This document shows positions 56,697 to 64,000 of a stretch of 64,000 bases of DNA, piece by piece. The translations under genes and the position numbers were made by a program. Location: NCBI GenBank assembly GCA_029959295.1, contig JASCOH010000002.1:1-64000 (forward strand), given 5' to 3'. The notes under the pieces were generated by a model that saw only the letters and a program-made list of their open reading frames with translations, was not told where the DNA came from and ran no database searches. Source of the stretch: Flavobacteriaceae bacterium PS02334 (GTDB taxonomy: Bacteria; Bacteroidota; Bacteroidia; Flavobacteriales; Flavobacteriaceae). Every line of letters begins with the position of its first letter. Position 1 is the first letter of the stretch.

Positions 56697-56833
56697 GCCT
56701 ACAACGTCCTGTGGCTTTGCGACTGTTGCGGAAATTGGAACTGAGTTCGCTCGGCTGGACTGGACGAAGTTAGGAAATCATATTTTAATTTTATAACTTA
56801 TTGAGCAACAGGGTAAAACCGCTGTTAGCCGTT
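56697..56833 (-). repeat. attC-like site 5
   Basis: 137 bp. Left part CTACAACGTCCTGTGGCTTT then GCGACTGTTGCGG; right part GAGCAACAGGGTAAAACC then GCTGTTAGCCG; the parts are imperfect reverse complements (GCAACAG / CTGTTGC). Interior CCAATT/CGGCTGGAC words are shared with the site at 57256-57394, so sites 5 and 6 are sisters. Confidence 0.6.
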
Positions 56834-56838
56834 CGTTG

Positions 56839-57234
56839 TTACTCAATATTGTTTTGAAAAATTCCTCGCATCATTTTTGAAATTTTCCATGAATCATTTA
56901 AATCGTTTTCAAAATCCGACCAGTAATAAATCGAATATTCATGCAACAAAAAATTATTTAAAAGTAGTTTCCGAATGACATCAGAATATTTATCAAAATC
57001 CTTCTCGTTTTCTTGATCTTCGGTCGCTTGAATTATTATTTCCATCAACGCAAACTTTTTATCATCATCAATTTCTTTAATGTAATGAGTAATATATTTT
57101 TCAATCTGATTTTTGTCACCGATTGTCCATTCCCAATCGTGGCAAGATTTATTTATATCGTAACCAAAATTAAAATCGATTGACAATTCTCTTTTCGCTT
57201 TTTCAGTAACGAATCTAAAGTTTGGTTCTTTCAT
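56839..57234 (-). CDS. cassette-encoded protein, unknown
   Basis: A 131-residue soluble acidic protein with many Asp, Glu, Asn and aromatic residues (DINKSCHDWEWTIGDK near 27-42). No family recognised. The frame is open to 57321, but that part translates the attC-like repeat; the ATG at 57234 (MKEPNF) just inside the site is the natural start. Confidence 0.6.
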   Translation of the reverse strand: MKEPNFRFVTEKAKRELSIDFNFGYDINKSCHDWEWTIGDKNQIEKYITHYIKEIDDDKKFALMEIIIQATEDQENEKDFDKYSDVIRKLLLNNFLLHEYSIYYWSDFENDLNDSWKISKMMRGIFQNNIE

Positions 57235-57255
57235 AATCGCGGATTTCGTACAATA

Positions 57256-57394
57256 ACAGCTAACGTTCTGTGGCTTTGCGACTGTTGCGGAAATTGGAAC
57301 TGAATACACTCGGCTGGACAAAACGAAATTAGGATACTAAAATGTAATTTTCATAACTTAATGCAGCAGCAGCGCAAAACCGCTGTTAGCAAAC
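57256..57394 (-). repeat. attC-like site 6
   Basis: 139 bp. Left part AGCTAACGTTCTGTGGCTTT then GCGACTGTTGC; right part GCAGCAGCGCAAAACC then GCTGTTAGCAAACG. Closely related to site 5 (56697-56833), including the interior CGGAAATTGGAACTGA. Confidence 0.65.
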
Positions 57395-57398
57395 GTAT

Positions 57399-58268
57399 TT
57401 ATTCTTTTTCAAAACATTGTCGTCCCACTGCACCGCCTCCAAATTCTAAAACAATATTTCTCTCATAATAAATATAAGAACAGCCATCATTAAATTCAGC
57501 TTGTTGTTTTTCACTTAAATCTTCTTCAAAGAATTTATATGAATATTTCCCCATTCCACTTCTTGCGAAGCCAACAGTAGATATTTTCCCATTTTCTATT
57601 GATCTACATTTTGCACTTTCAAGTAAATTCTCTATATTTATTAATGTTTTTTCATTCCATCCTAAAATCTTGATTTGGTCCAATAAGGCTTCTGAATTAA
57701 GTTGCAAATTCCATTCTTGAAAATCCAATTCAATACCGCTATTTTTACTTTTCTTATTTGAATGGATTCGTAAGTCGATACTTTTGTTAGTGCTCAAAAT
57801 AATGTCTTTCGGATTAAATTCAATAAATACAGTAAGGCCATCTGGAACTAACTTAGCATATTCTTTAATAAGTTTTTTTATGTTATTCTCATTTGCTTTT
57901 AAGTTTCTTATCTGTTCTTTTTTACTGCTTTCAGGCATAGAAAACATCATTAATAAAAACTCTCTACTTACTTCATTTCCTTCTTCATATGTTCTAGTAA
58001 ATCCTTCAACTTGAGAAGGATGAATTTTATTAGTAATTACTTGAAATAGTGAGTCTTTATTGATCTTCGGATTAAATTTTGGTTCATCTTTTTTAATAAT
58101 TCCCTTTTTAGATAATGAGGCACTATCTTTATTTTCAACAAATAGAAAATCTCCAGCAAGAATTGATTTTTCTAATTCTTTTTCAGTATAAGATTTTGCA
58201 TTTTTGCATTTTTGCGATGAGCAACTTAAAATCAAAGAGCAAATAAATATATAGAGTATGTGTTTCAT
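57399..58268 (-). CDS. cassette-encoded lipoprotein, unknown
   Basis: A 289-residue lipoprotein: signal peptide with lipobox LILSC (Cys about 16), Lys/Ser linker, then a mixed alpha/beta domain with KLVPDGLTVFIEFNPKDI and a Gly-rich end (VLEFGGGAVGRQCFEKE). No family recognised. Largest cassette gene. Confidence 0.65.
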   Translation of the reverse strand: MKHILYIFICSLILSCSSQKCKNAKSYTEKELEKSILAGDFLFVENKDSASLSKKGIIKKDEPKFNPKINKDSLFQVITNKIHPSQVEGFTRTYEEGNEVSREFLLMMFSMPESSKKEQIRNLKANENNIKKLIKEYAKLVPDGLTVFIEFNPKDIILSTNKSIDLRIHSNKKSKNSGIELDFQEWNLQLNSEALLDQIKILGWNEKTLINIENLLESAKCRSIENGKISTVGFARSGMGKYSYKFFEEDLSEKQQAEFNDGCSYIYYERNIVLEFGGGAVGRQCFEKE

Positions 58269-58275
58269 AATATGT

Positions 58276-58413
58276 TTGCTAACGTTCTGGCGCTACACTA
58301 GGTTTGGGATTAAAGATGCGAGTTTTTTTTCGGTTAAGCACAATTTTCCAAGTGCAAAACTATCTTTAAATTCAGCCTAACCCAAATCTCGTGTAACGGC
58401 TGTCAGCGGTTGT
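58276..58413 (-). repeat. attC-like site 7
   Basis: 138 bp. Left part TTGCTAACGTTCTGGCGC then TACACTAGGTTTGGGATTA; right part TAACCCAAATCTCGTGTAAC then GGCTGTCAGCGG (GTTAG box changed to GTCAG). Arms CTACACTAGGTTTGGG and CCCAAATCTCGTGTAA pair with a few mismatches. Confidence 0.6.
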
Positions 58414-58434
58414 GTTTTTATTCACTTTTATAAT

Positions 58435-58815
58435 TCAAATGGTATATTTTTTTTGCCAACAATCTATACACATTGTAATTCCACTTTTTCCTAACCGTTT
58501 CATTTCTTTCGGATTAAATTCCATTCCACATTGTTGGTCATATTCATAGTTTAACCAGAATGTTATATGCTTTTTCTTAATTCCTATTTTTTTGAGTTCG
58601 GCAAATTTTGGTTCAATTAGATCTAAAAAAATATTTATGAAATCATAATACGGCGTTTCGAGTTCATCTTCATCAAAAGTATAAGTCCATAAACGATATA
58701 AATCGTCTTTTTTTTCAGTATCAAATTCCGCTGGCTTAACTTCAAGAATTTCAGTTATTTTGGAATAAGTTTCAAAATTATTCTTGCAGTCAATATGTAA
58801 TCTATAATATTTCAT
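58435..58815 (-). CDS. DUF4279-like protein
   Basis: A 126-residue soluble protein. The pattern of YRLHIDCKN at the start, ITEILEVKPAEF (about 22-33), RLWTYTF and a helix FINIFLDLIEPKFAELKKIG matches DUF4279 proteins, small proteins often found near toxin immunity genes. The identification is by layout only. Confidence 0.5.
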   Translation of the reverse strand: MKYYRLHIDCKNNFETYSKITEILEVKPAEFDTEKKDDLYRLWTYTFDEDELETPYYDFINIFLDLIEPKFAELKKIGIKKKHITFWLNYEYDQQCGMEFNPKEMKRLGKSGITMCIDCWQKKYTI

Positions 58816-58842
58816 CTTTTCCGTTTCGTTCTTTCAACATAA

Positions 58843-58978
58843 CTGCTAACGTTCTCGCGCTACAAGCAGTTTGGGACTAAATTAAGCCTAAACTTTCGGT
58901 TTTGCCAAATCTTCCAAATACAAAACCATTTTTCCATTAAGCCAATTGCCCAAATCCGTTGTAGTAGCTGTTAGGCAT
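58843..58978 (-). repeat. attC-like site 8 (best consensus boxes)
   Basis: 136 bp. Left part CTGCTAACGTTCTCGCGC then TACAAGCAGTTTGGGAC; right part GCCCAAATCCGTTGTAGTAG then CTGTTAGGC. On the coding (minus) strand the outer box is GCCTAAC, which fits the integron R'' consensus RYYYAAC. Interior shared with sites 4 and the half-site at 60160. Confidence 0.65.
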
Positions 58979-59007
58979 AGTGTTTTTGGTTATTCAAAAC
59001 GCCTTTT

Positions 59008-59481
59008 TTAATTAGGATTTTTGAAGATTCTATCATAATTACCACTCCAAGAAGTTACATAATATGTAATACAATCATAATCAAATTTTTCAAGTTTCTG
59101 TCCGCTTTCTATAATGTTAATTTCTTCATTTGTTAGTAAAGTAGTAGTTCCGCCACCTGCACAAACAACAAAAAGTTCCTCATTTAATATTTTATAAACA
59201 TATTCTAATGCAATTTTTATTTCTTCTTCGAAATCTTGCTCACTAAAACTATCAAAATGACAATGATAACTATCAAATCCAACAGTTAATTCGTTGTCTT
59301 CGGAACTTAAGAATAAATTTGAAGTACTGTTTTGGTTTTCGGTTATAAGCTCTATGAAAATGTGGTTTTTTCCAAAATCAGAAGGCTGTAATGATATGTT
59401 TTCTAGTAATTTGCTATTATTCTTTTTTAAATATTCATAAACTTTATTTGAATAATCATTTAATTCATTCGAATCAATCAT
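59008..59481 (-). CDS. cassette-encoded protein, unknown
   Basis: A 157-residue soluble acidic protein (MIDSNELNDYSNK start) with FVVCAGGGTTTLLTNEEINI near 110-129. No family recognised; possible immunity-like protein by size and charge. The frame runs back to 59568 through a repeat; the ATG at 59481 is preferred. Confidence 0.55.
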   Translation of the reverse strand: MIDSNELNDYSNKVYEYLKKNNSKLLENISLQPSDFGKNHIFIELITENQNSTSNLFLSSEDNELTVGFDSYHCHFDSFSEQDFEEEIKIALEYVYKILNEELFVVCAGGGTTTLLTNEEINIIESGQKLEKFDYDCITYYVTSWSGNYDRIFKNPN

Positions 59482-59551
59482 AACATTTGGTTTAGTTTTT
59501 AAGTTTTGTCTTTTGTTATTTAATATTGTTGATTTCGTTTTTGCAACATTA

Positions 59552-59687
59552 TGCCTAACGTTTTGCAACTTGCAGAAGTGGCGGATTCAGAAAGCCTAAA
59601 CTTTCGGTTAAACACAGACTTTGCAATCACAAAACCAACTTTAAATTAAGCCTAAAACCTGCCATTTTGCAAACTGCTGTTAGCTGA
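59552..59687 (-). repeat. attC-like site 9
   Basis: 136 bp. Left part TGCCTAACGTTTTGCAACTT then GCAGAAGTGGCGG; right part CCTGCCATTTTGCAAAC then TGCTGTTAGCTG. The left box, read on the coding strand, is GTTAGGC, which fits the integron R' consensus GTTRRRY. Interior has AGCCTAAACTTTCGGTTAA as in site 8. Confidence 0.65.
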
Positions 59688-59691
59688 TGTT

Positions 59692-60156
59692 TTATAATTC
59701 AGATTGAGCTTCCGTTTTTAATTTTTCTCTTAACTCGCTGATTTGTTTTCTTTCTTTCGAAATCATTTTATAGCTAATATGATAACCAGGAATTTGAGTA
59801 TTATCTCCTTCTATACTACATTCGATTTTATTAGTTCTCCAAATGAATTTTGTTCCTTGCTCAACAGCATATGCTCTTTCCAAAGTAGAATACACATTTA
59901 GCACCTTTTCAGTAACTACTCGAATTTCGGTAATAATGTTATTTTCTGTTATTAAATATATAAACAGTATTCTTGCCGAGTTGATTTTGTCATTTTCGTT
60001 TCCTTTATAAACATGCGTTGACTTTTGATTCATACTTAACTTAAATAAGTCTTTGTTCAATTCGTTTTTCAATTCGAATTCCGGATAATTACTTACGGAT
60101 GTTTCTAATTTGACATTTCGGAATCCATATTTTGAATCTAGAAAAGTATAAGCCCA
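59692..60156 (-). pseudogene. 5'-truncated cassette gene
   Basis: The open frame 60072-59692 (126 residues from a TTG) continues protein-like upstream to 60156 (A-Y-T-F-L-D-S-K-Y-G-F-R-N-V-K-L-E-T), then meets an in-frame TAA inside half of an attC-like site. No ATG exists upstream of the internal ATG at 60033. The gene has therefore lost its start and probably a signal peptide, when the half-site joined it. Family unknown. Confidence 0.6.
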
Positions 60157-60159
60157 TTA

Positions 60160-60243
60160 TTCGGACTTGCCAAATCTTCCAAATACAAACCAATTTTTCC
60201 ATTAAGCCTAATGTCCAAATTGCTTGTAGCGTGTGTTATAAGC
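60160..60243 (-). repeat. half attC-like site fused to a gene
   Basis: Carries the interior CCAAATCTTCCAAATACAAA, the CCATTAAGCC word, the arm CCAAATTGCTTGTAGCG and the outer GTTATAAGC box, but the other arm is missing: sequence changes into coding DNA at about 60157, inside what is the loop in complete sites. Confidence 0.6.
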
Positions 60244-60248
60244 AAGTT

Positions 60249-60641
60249 TTATTCGTCATTTTTGATAAATTTTCCAGTTCCACATTGAATATGTAAATCT
60301 ATTCGGCAAACAAAGTAATAGGTGTTTCCTTCAACCTTTATAATTTCAAAATAAGGTTTTTGTTTTGAAATTATTTTTTGAAACTCTGTGAGTTTGGATT
60401 CGTCAACTTTTTCATTGTTCTTTAATTGGAAGCTACAATCACTCAGTGTTACAATTTCGTAATCTTTTTTTGCGTTATCTTCATAAGTATAATAATGATT
60501 TTCTTTTATTTCAAATAAACTTGAACCGTGATTTTTGTCGTCATATTGAGTTTCGTATTTTCCATTTTTCAGAATTGAACAATTCTGTCCAAAAGAACTT
60601 AAGCATAAACTCAAAATAATTATGGTCAAATATTTTTTCAT
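60249..60641 (-). CDS. secreted protein, cassette-encoded
   Basis: A 130-residue exported protein with a signal peptide ending SSFGQ, then a small domain with four Cys (including DCSF and CRIDLHIQCG), which may form disulfides. No family recognised. The ATG at 60641 starts the signal peptide; the upstream frame to 60707 is repeat sequence. Confidence 0.6.
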   Translation of the reverse strand: MKKYLTIIILSLCLSSFGQNCSILKNGKYETQYDDKNHGSSLFEIKENHYYTYEDNAKKDYEIVTLSDCSFQLKNNEKVDESKLTEFQKIISKQKPYFEIIKVEGNTYYFVCRIDLHIQCGTGKFIKNDE

Positions 60642-60673
60642 TCTTGATTTTGATCTGTTTAGTGCGTGAAACT

Positions 60674-60800
60674 TGCTTATAACGTTCCGGCGCTTGGCGA
60701 AGTGCAAAACTTCGGAAAGTAGGTTTTTCTATTTAATTTATTTGTCTTGCGAAATCGTAATTCCACTAAATTTTGCATTTTGCCAAACGCCTGTTAGCAC
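60674..60800 (-). repeat. attC-like site 10
   Basis: 127 bp. Left part TTATAACGTTCCGGCGCTTG then GCGAAGTGCAAAACTT; right part TTTTGCATTTTGCCAAACGCC then TGTTAGCAC. Arms GGCGCTTGGCGAAGTGCAAAA and TTTTGCATTTTGCCAAACGCC (each named here only as words) pair with few mismatches. Resembles site 1. Confidence 0.65.
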
Positions 60801-61372
60801 TAGTTTTTTAATTTAGATTTCAATTCTTCAATTTTTTGAGCAAAATCTTTTTTGTCAAAATCACTCATTTTCCTTGATAATTTATATTTCACACAAAACT
60901 CGTCAAGAGAATTACTTAAATCAGATGTTTCATTGATAGAAACTTGTATTAATAAAACCCCTTCTTTTAGTTTTTCCGCATCGAATATTTCAGATTGATT
61001 CGGTTCATTTAAGTGTTTAATTAATGGCAATATAAAACTATCCAATATTTTTTCACCAGATTCTAAATATTTTATTGTTTTTTGTTTAAGGTTCATTTTA
61101 TCGTCAACCTCTGTTAATTCAATAATAAACTTTCTATTTGCTATTAATGTAGATTTACAATTATAGTATTCACTCATTGATAAACTATCTATATCTCCAT
61201 CATTAAGAAGAGTGTTTATTTTTTTAATTAAAGGATTTATACTATTGCTAGAAGATTCGATTGAAGACTCAATTGAATTTTTAAAATTTAACTCATTATT
61301 ATTCTTTTGTTGAGAGCAACCATAATTAGTAACAATCAAAAGTAAGAACAATAAAAATTTTGCGTTTTTCAT
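60800..61372 (-). CDS. cassette-encoded lipoprotein, unknown
   Basis: A 190-residue lipoprotein: signal peptide with lipobox NYGC, Asn/Ser-rich linker, then a helical domain. No family recognised. ATG 61372 begins the signal peptide; the frame is open to 61453. It is the first gene of the array on the coding strand. Confidence 0.6.
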   Translation of the reverse strand: MKNAKFLLFLLLIVTNYGCSQQKNNNELNFKNSIESSIESSSNSINPLIKKINTLLNDGDIDSLSMSEYYNCKSTLIANRKFIIELTEVDDKMNLKQKTIKYLESGEKILDSFILPLIKHLNEPNQSEIFDAEKLKEGVLLIQVSINETSDLSNSLDEFCVKYKLSRKMSDFDKKDFAQKIEELKSKLKN

Positions 61373-61414
61373 TTGTGTAATAGATATTAAGTTCAGTTTG
61401 TCTAAAATTAGTGC

Positions 61415-61500
61415 TAACTTGTATATATCCGCTACGTTATAGCGCATAGCCACCCCATTATAGCTGTATATCTGCTGCTTTATAAGGTATATTCCACAAT
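61415..61500 (-). repeat. possible attC-like or array-end element
   Basis: Contains GTGCTAACTTGTATATATCC, CGCTACGTTATAGCGCATAG and TATAGCTGTATATCTGC: a TAAC box followed by inverted and repeated words, unlike the other sites. It may be the array's first site or a different repeat. Low confidence. Confidence 0.35.
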
Positions 61501-61624
61501 GCTACGAAAAAAAGCAATTCAATTTACATTTTTTGGTTAATCGAACTTTCTTTTTTTTAAGCGAGTTGGCTGTTATCAGATTTGTGCTGATGACTATCGA
61601 TATTTTTACCTTTAGCACAACCAT

Positions 61625-61659
61625 TAAAAAAAAGCTACCAATACTGGTGGCTTTTTTCC
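61625..61659. terminator. hairpin terminator
   Basis: Stem AAAAAGCTACCA / TGGTGGCTTTTTT with one mismatch and an ATAC loop, in noncoding DNA between the array and the mobA fragment. Confidence 0.6.
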
Positions 61660-61782
61660 GATATTTTAAGGACCGAAGTCCTCTTCTTGAAAACATAGTG
61701 CAGCTTCTGTTGCAGTACTTCCTTGTCAGGAAGCTGGGTGCGGTCGGCCACTACCGTGGTAGGATTCGGCTCAGTGCATATG

Positions 61783-61892
61783 CAGCGACATACCTGTACA
61801 GGCTGGAAAAGCAGACCATCGAATTGGCAGTCTTGTCCGAAAAGATCGCGCAGCTCACGGAGGAGTTTGATAACAGGCACCTTAAGAGCTAA
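61783..61892 (+). pseudogene. mobA 3' fragment
   Basis: The last 35 codons match the end of MobA at 49974-50405 (YLYRLEKQTIELAVLSEKIA against YLYKLEKQTIELAVLSKKIA) with about 85 % DNA identity by eye, in the same orientation. The sequence before it (61700-61782) keeps only scraps (K-L-G-A-V-G). It is a relic of a second mobilisation gene, not a recent copy. A GGCGGC-AGG-CCGCC hairpin follows at 61921-61934. Confidence 0.7.
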
Positions 61893-62079
61893 ATATTTCC
61901 AGCGTCTTAAACTTATGTCAGGCGGCAGGCCGCCATAGGCATCCTTAATAGGCGAGCCCTTTATTGACTTAAAAGCAGAACCGTCCAATTTAAAACGCAA
62001 AATATCCAACCAGGGGGTTGAATATTTTGGGTTTCCATTAATCTGGCTTAAGATCGGGTTCCATTATCGCCCTTGCCGG

Positions 62080-62676
62080 TTATGCAGCTGGAGGTTGCTT
62101 GATCAATTGGATATTGCCTACGATATCCACATCATCGGAAACGATCAGCTTGCCTGAATGCAGGACGCCTGCCCAGTCGAGACCGAAATCTTTTCTGCTT
62201 ATGCGGCCTCTCACGGTAAAGCCTGCCCGCACTTCCCCAGCAAGATCCGTAGCCAGCCCTCCAAATTCACCATTCAAAACCACCATTCTGGACAGGCCCT
62301 TGATGCTCAAGAGCCCCTGGATTTTAAAATCCCTGCGCAGGGCTCCTAAAAATGACGGCGGCGACATGCCTCCCTTTTCAAAATCTACGCTTTGAAATTC
62401 TAGGTATGGAAATTTTTTGGCATCAAGGAAGTCCTGTGACATCAGGTGCTTGTCCCTGGGGCCGTGTTCTGTGGAAAGTGAATCCAGGTATGCTTTCAGC
62501 TGGAGAGAAATGACATTGCCAAAATCACTGCCTGTGGTCTGGACTTCCAACTCGAAATTACTGATTCGGCCGGTTACCGTGGTGATCATTATATGCCGTG
62601 TCCGGAATGCTAGCTCGCTGTGAATCGGATCCACGCTCCATTTAGTTGCTGCTTCTTCTTGTGAATTTATATCCAT
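62080..62676 (-). CDS. YceI family protein
   Basis: A 198-residue protein of the YceI lipocalin-like family (isoprenoid-binding barrel): WSVDPIHSELAFRTRHIMIT at the start, LSTEHGPRDKHLMSQDFLDA in the middle, and RISRKDFGLDW near 160. No signal peptide, so this is a cytoplasmic variant; such forms are often tied to stress or redox functions. Higher GC than the cassette array. Same strand as the acyltransferase 172 bp upstream. Confidence 0.88.
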   Translation of the reverse strand: MDINSQEEAATKWSVDPIHSELAFRTRHIMITTVTGRISNFELEVQTTGSDFGNVISLQLKAYLDSLSTEHGPRDKHLMSQDFLDAKKFPYLEFQSVDFEKGGMSPPSFLGALRRDFKIQGLLSIKGLSRMVVLNGEFGGLATDLAGEVRAGFTVRGRISRKDFGLDWAGVLHSGKLIVSDDVDIVGNIQLIKQPPAA

Positions 62677-62848
62677 AATTGCTGGCGTATTTGTTTTGTG
62701 ACCTGTAATTTAAATTGTTGAATCTGACGATCCGTGAGAAATAGTAGTATGATTTTTATCGCGCTTGGCTATAGCGCCGAAGCCTGTGGCAGACTGGTCT
62801 GGCGCTGCGGCGCTATCGGGTAATTTGCTGGCGCCAGAGTAAAGATTT

Positions 62849-64000
62849 TTAGCAAGCCCCATAAAGTATCTCCTCCACTTTTTGCAAGAGGGATCCGGAA
62901 GGGGCCAGGCCCGTCAGCGTCAGCGTCAGTTCGCCATTTAGGGTTGCAACTCCGATAGTCAGGGCGGCCTCATGCGGCGTAAGTACCATCGGGCCCCAAA
63001 GCGATTTTATCTTAACGGAACCAAAGCCAGGCTCCAGGGAAAGGTTGCCAAGATTGGTCAGCATGACTTCGTGTGCCGTTCCCTGGTGCAGCGCTTCCTC
63101 GATATGCGCTACCTGCAGGCCGTTGCTGAACAGCGCGCCGGTCGCCTTGATGTCTGTTCGGATCCAGTCCGGCGTCTGCAAGGGAGCGATGCCTTCGCGG
63201 ATTTCTCTGGCGAGACTCCAGAAGTGCTGCTGGGGCGTTGGATCGTAGGCAAGGATAGCGATGTTGATAAAAAGCCCGTATGCTTCTCCGATTCCCAGGG
63301 TCTTGCGGGCTGAGAGCGGATGCAGTATGCGGACCGGTTTTTCCTGCAGGGCAGGATTTATCTTTTTAAGTGCCATAACGGTGGCGGCGCTCAGGGCTCC
63401 ATGCACGGTAGTCCCTTCTGTTTTGGCTCTTTCAATCAGCTTTGAAGTCAGGTCGCCGGATAATTTATGCCGTTCGATAGCTACGGAAGATCTTGGCAGC
63501 ACCTTTTTTTTGACCTGCCCAAATCCATCGGTCCTGCCCACATCCATTTTGACTGGAAGCACTCCCGCGAGTTCGTCCAAGGATAGTGAAGGTGCGGGGT
63601 GGCTTACCGCCTTCCCGGATACAGCCCCTACGATATCGCGAACTGTCAAGGCGACTGACATGCCGTCTCCAATAGAATGGTTCGACAAGAACATAAATAC
63701 GCACTGCCCTGGCTGCTGGATGAGCACCGCCCTGGCCAATGGCGCAACTGCCATATCGATCGGCAGGCTGAGCTCTTCTTCAATAATGCTGTTCCAGCTT
63801 TCAGAATTGTCTTTCATCGCAAATATCTTCAAAGGAATCGGGCAATGGCCTGCATGCTGGAAACGCGCTTCTGAATAGTCATTTCCTGAAATCTGCACGG
63901 ATAGCCTGGGATGCCTTTTCTGTACTTCGTCCAGAGCCGTTCGCCACGCCTGATCTTCATAATGGCCTTCAATTTCTGCCACGATGGCAAATTGGGTAGT
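62849..64000 (-). CDS. condensation-domain-like acyltransferase (partial)
   Basis: At least 383 residues of a CoA-dependent acyltransferase of the condensation/PapA/WES superfamily. The catalytic HxxxD motif is in FLSNHSIGDGMSVAL (about residues 98-112), and the C-terminal part has the LTNLGNLSLEPG region typical of this fold. It would transfer an acyl group to an alcohol or amine; the product is unknown. The frame stays open through the window edge (a GTG at 63982 is not a convincing start), so the gene begins outside. Confidence 0.75.
   Translation of the reverse strand, partial: TTQFAIVAEIEGHYEDQAWRTALDEVQKRHPRLSVQISGNDYSEARFQHAGHCPIPLKIFAMKDNSESWNSIIEEELSLPIDMAVAPLARAVLIQQPGQCVFMFLSNHSIGDGMSVALTVRDIVGAVSGKAVSHPAPSLSLDELAGVLPVKMDVGRTDGFGQVKKKVLPRSSVAIERHKLSGDLTSKLIERAKTEGTTVHGALSAATVMALKKINPALQEKPVRILHPLSARKTLGIGEAYGLFINIAILAYDPTPQQHFWSLAREIREGIAPLQTPDWIRTDIKATGALFSNGLQVAHIEEALHQGTAHEVMLTNLGNLSLEPGFGSVKIKSLWGPMVLTPHEAALTIGVATLNGELTLTLTGLAPSGSLLQKVEEILYGAC

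Noticed and set aside
57235-57321. Longer N-terminus for the gene at 56839
   Set aside because: These codons translate the attC-like repeat; the ATG at 57234 begins right after it.
52701-61500. Insertion sequences or a CRISPR-like array as source of the repeats
   Set aside because: No transposase is present, the repeats are 78-139 bp imperfect palindromes with different arms, and each lies between separate genes in one orientation, which fits attC-like sites better.
63261-63878. 205-codon plus-strand open frame
   Set aside because: It lies wholly opposite the acyltransferase gene, which has clear motifs; high GC explains the long shadow frame.

Overview
The window looks like a chromosome segment of a Bacteroidota bacterium, most likely a Flavobacterium or close relative. 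Supporting signs are low GC in most genes, -33 TTTG / -7 TAnnTTTG promoters, T9SS-sorted and SusC/TonB-type proteins, DUF3810, DUF4197 and DUF6265 families, and a mobA gene of the Bacteroidetes mobilisation type. No sequence search was run; all family calls are by reading motifs.

Layout. (1) 1-440: the end of an rRNA operon (23S 3' end, 5S, terminators). (2) 459-24010: ordinary core genes: a DUF4268 protein, Nudix CoA pyrophosphatase, acyltransferase, ECF sigma factor with a membrane partner, NADH dehydrogenase II, DUF3810, aminoacyl-histidine dipeptidase, an iron-uptake locus (TonB receptor, HTTM protein, two imelysins, di-haem oxidoreductase), RF1, PyrF, a metal-receptor protein, twin DUF4197 proteins and catalase. 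(3) 24010-28030: a tRNA-like fragment, a T9SS-secreted repeat protein and about 1.2 kb of decayed coding sequence, probably the edge of accessory DNA. (4) 28036-45684: a defence island. A 51-codon gene overlaps the start of a 1036-residue GHKL-ATPase/DUF3883 (NO VEIN-like) protein. Convergent to it is a tightly coupled six-gene operon: 5-cytosine methyltransferase, NERD-nuclease/SF1 helicase, DrmE-like protein, DrmA helicase, DrmB (DUF1998) and an unknown 351-residue protein. This reads as a class 2 DISARM-like system without a recognisable DrmC, with a NERD helicase and an unknown protein added. An Xre-type regulator lies upstream. (5) 46169-50405: higher-GC DNA of a mobile element: a duplicated HEPN-type protein, two small paralogues, a 265-bp degenerate tetranucleotide-periodic tract, and mobA with an 18-bp perfect palindrome at its start, but no relaxase. 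(6) 50720-52664: a TetX-like flavin monooxygenase and an AraC-type regulator.

(7) 52700-61500: an array of about a dozen small genes, all on the minus strand, separated by 80-140-bp imperfect inverted repeats that begin and end with TAAC/GTTA boxes and share arms and interiors. They resemble integron attC sites, so the region reads as a cassette array with no integrase in view (CALIN-like). Genes include lipoproteins, a SUKH (SMI1/KNR4) protein, a DUF5063 protein and a DUF4279-like protein; several cassettes are 5'-truncated or frameshifted. (8) 61783-61892: a second, diverged 3' end of mobA closes the array, followed by a YceI protein and a condensation-domain-like acyltransferase that runs off the window.

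The two strongest leads are the DISARM-like operon with its unusual gene set and the attC-like cassette array between two mobA 3' ends.
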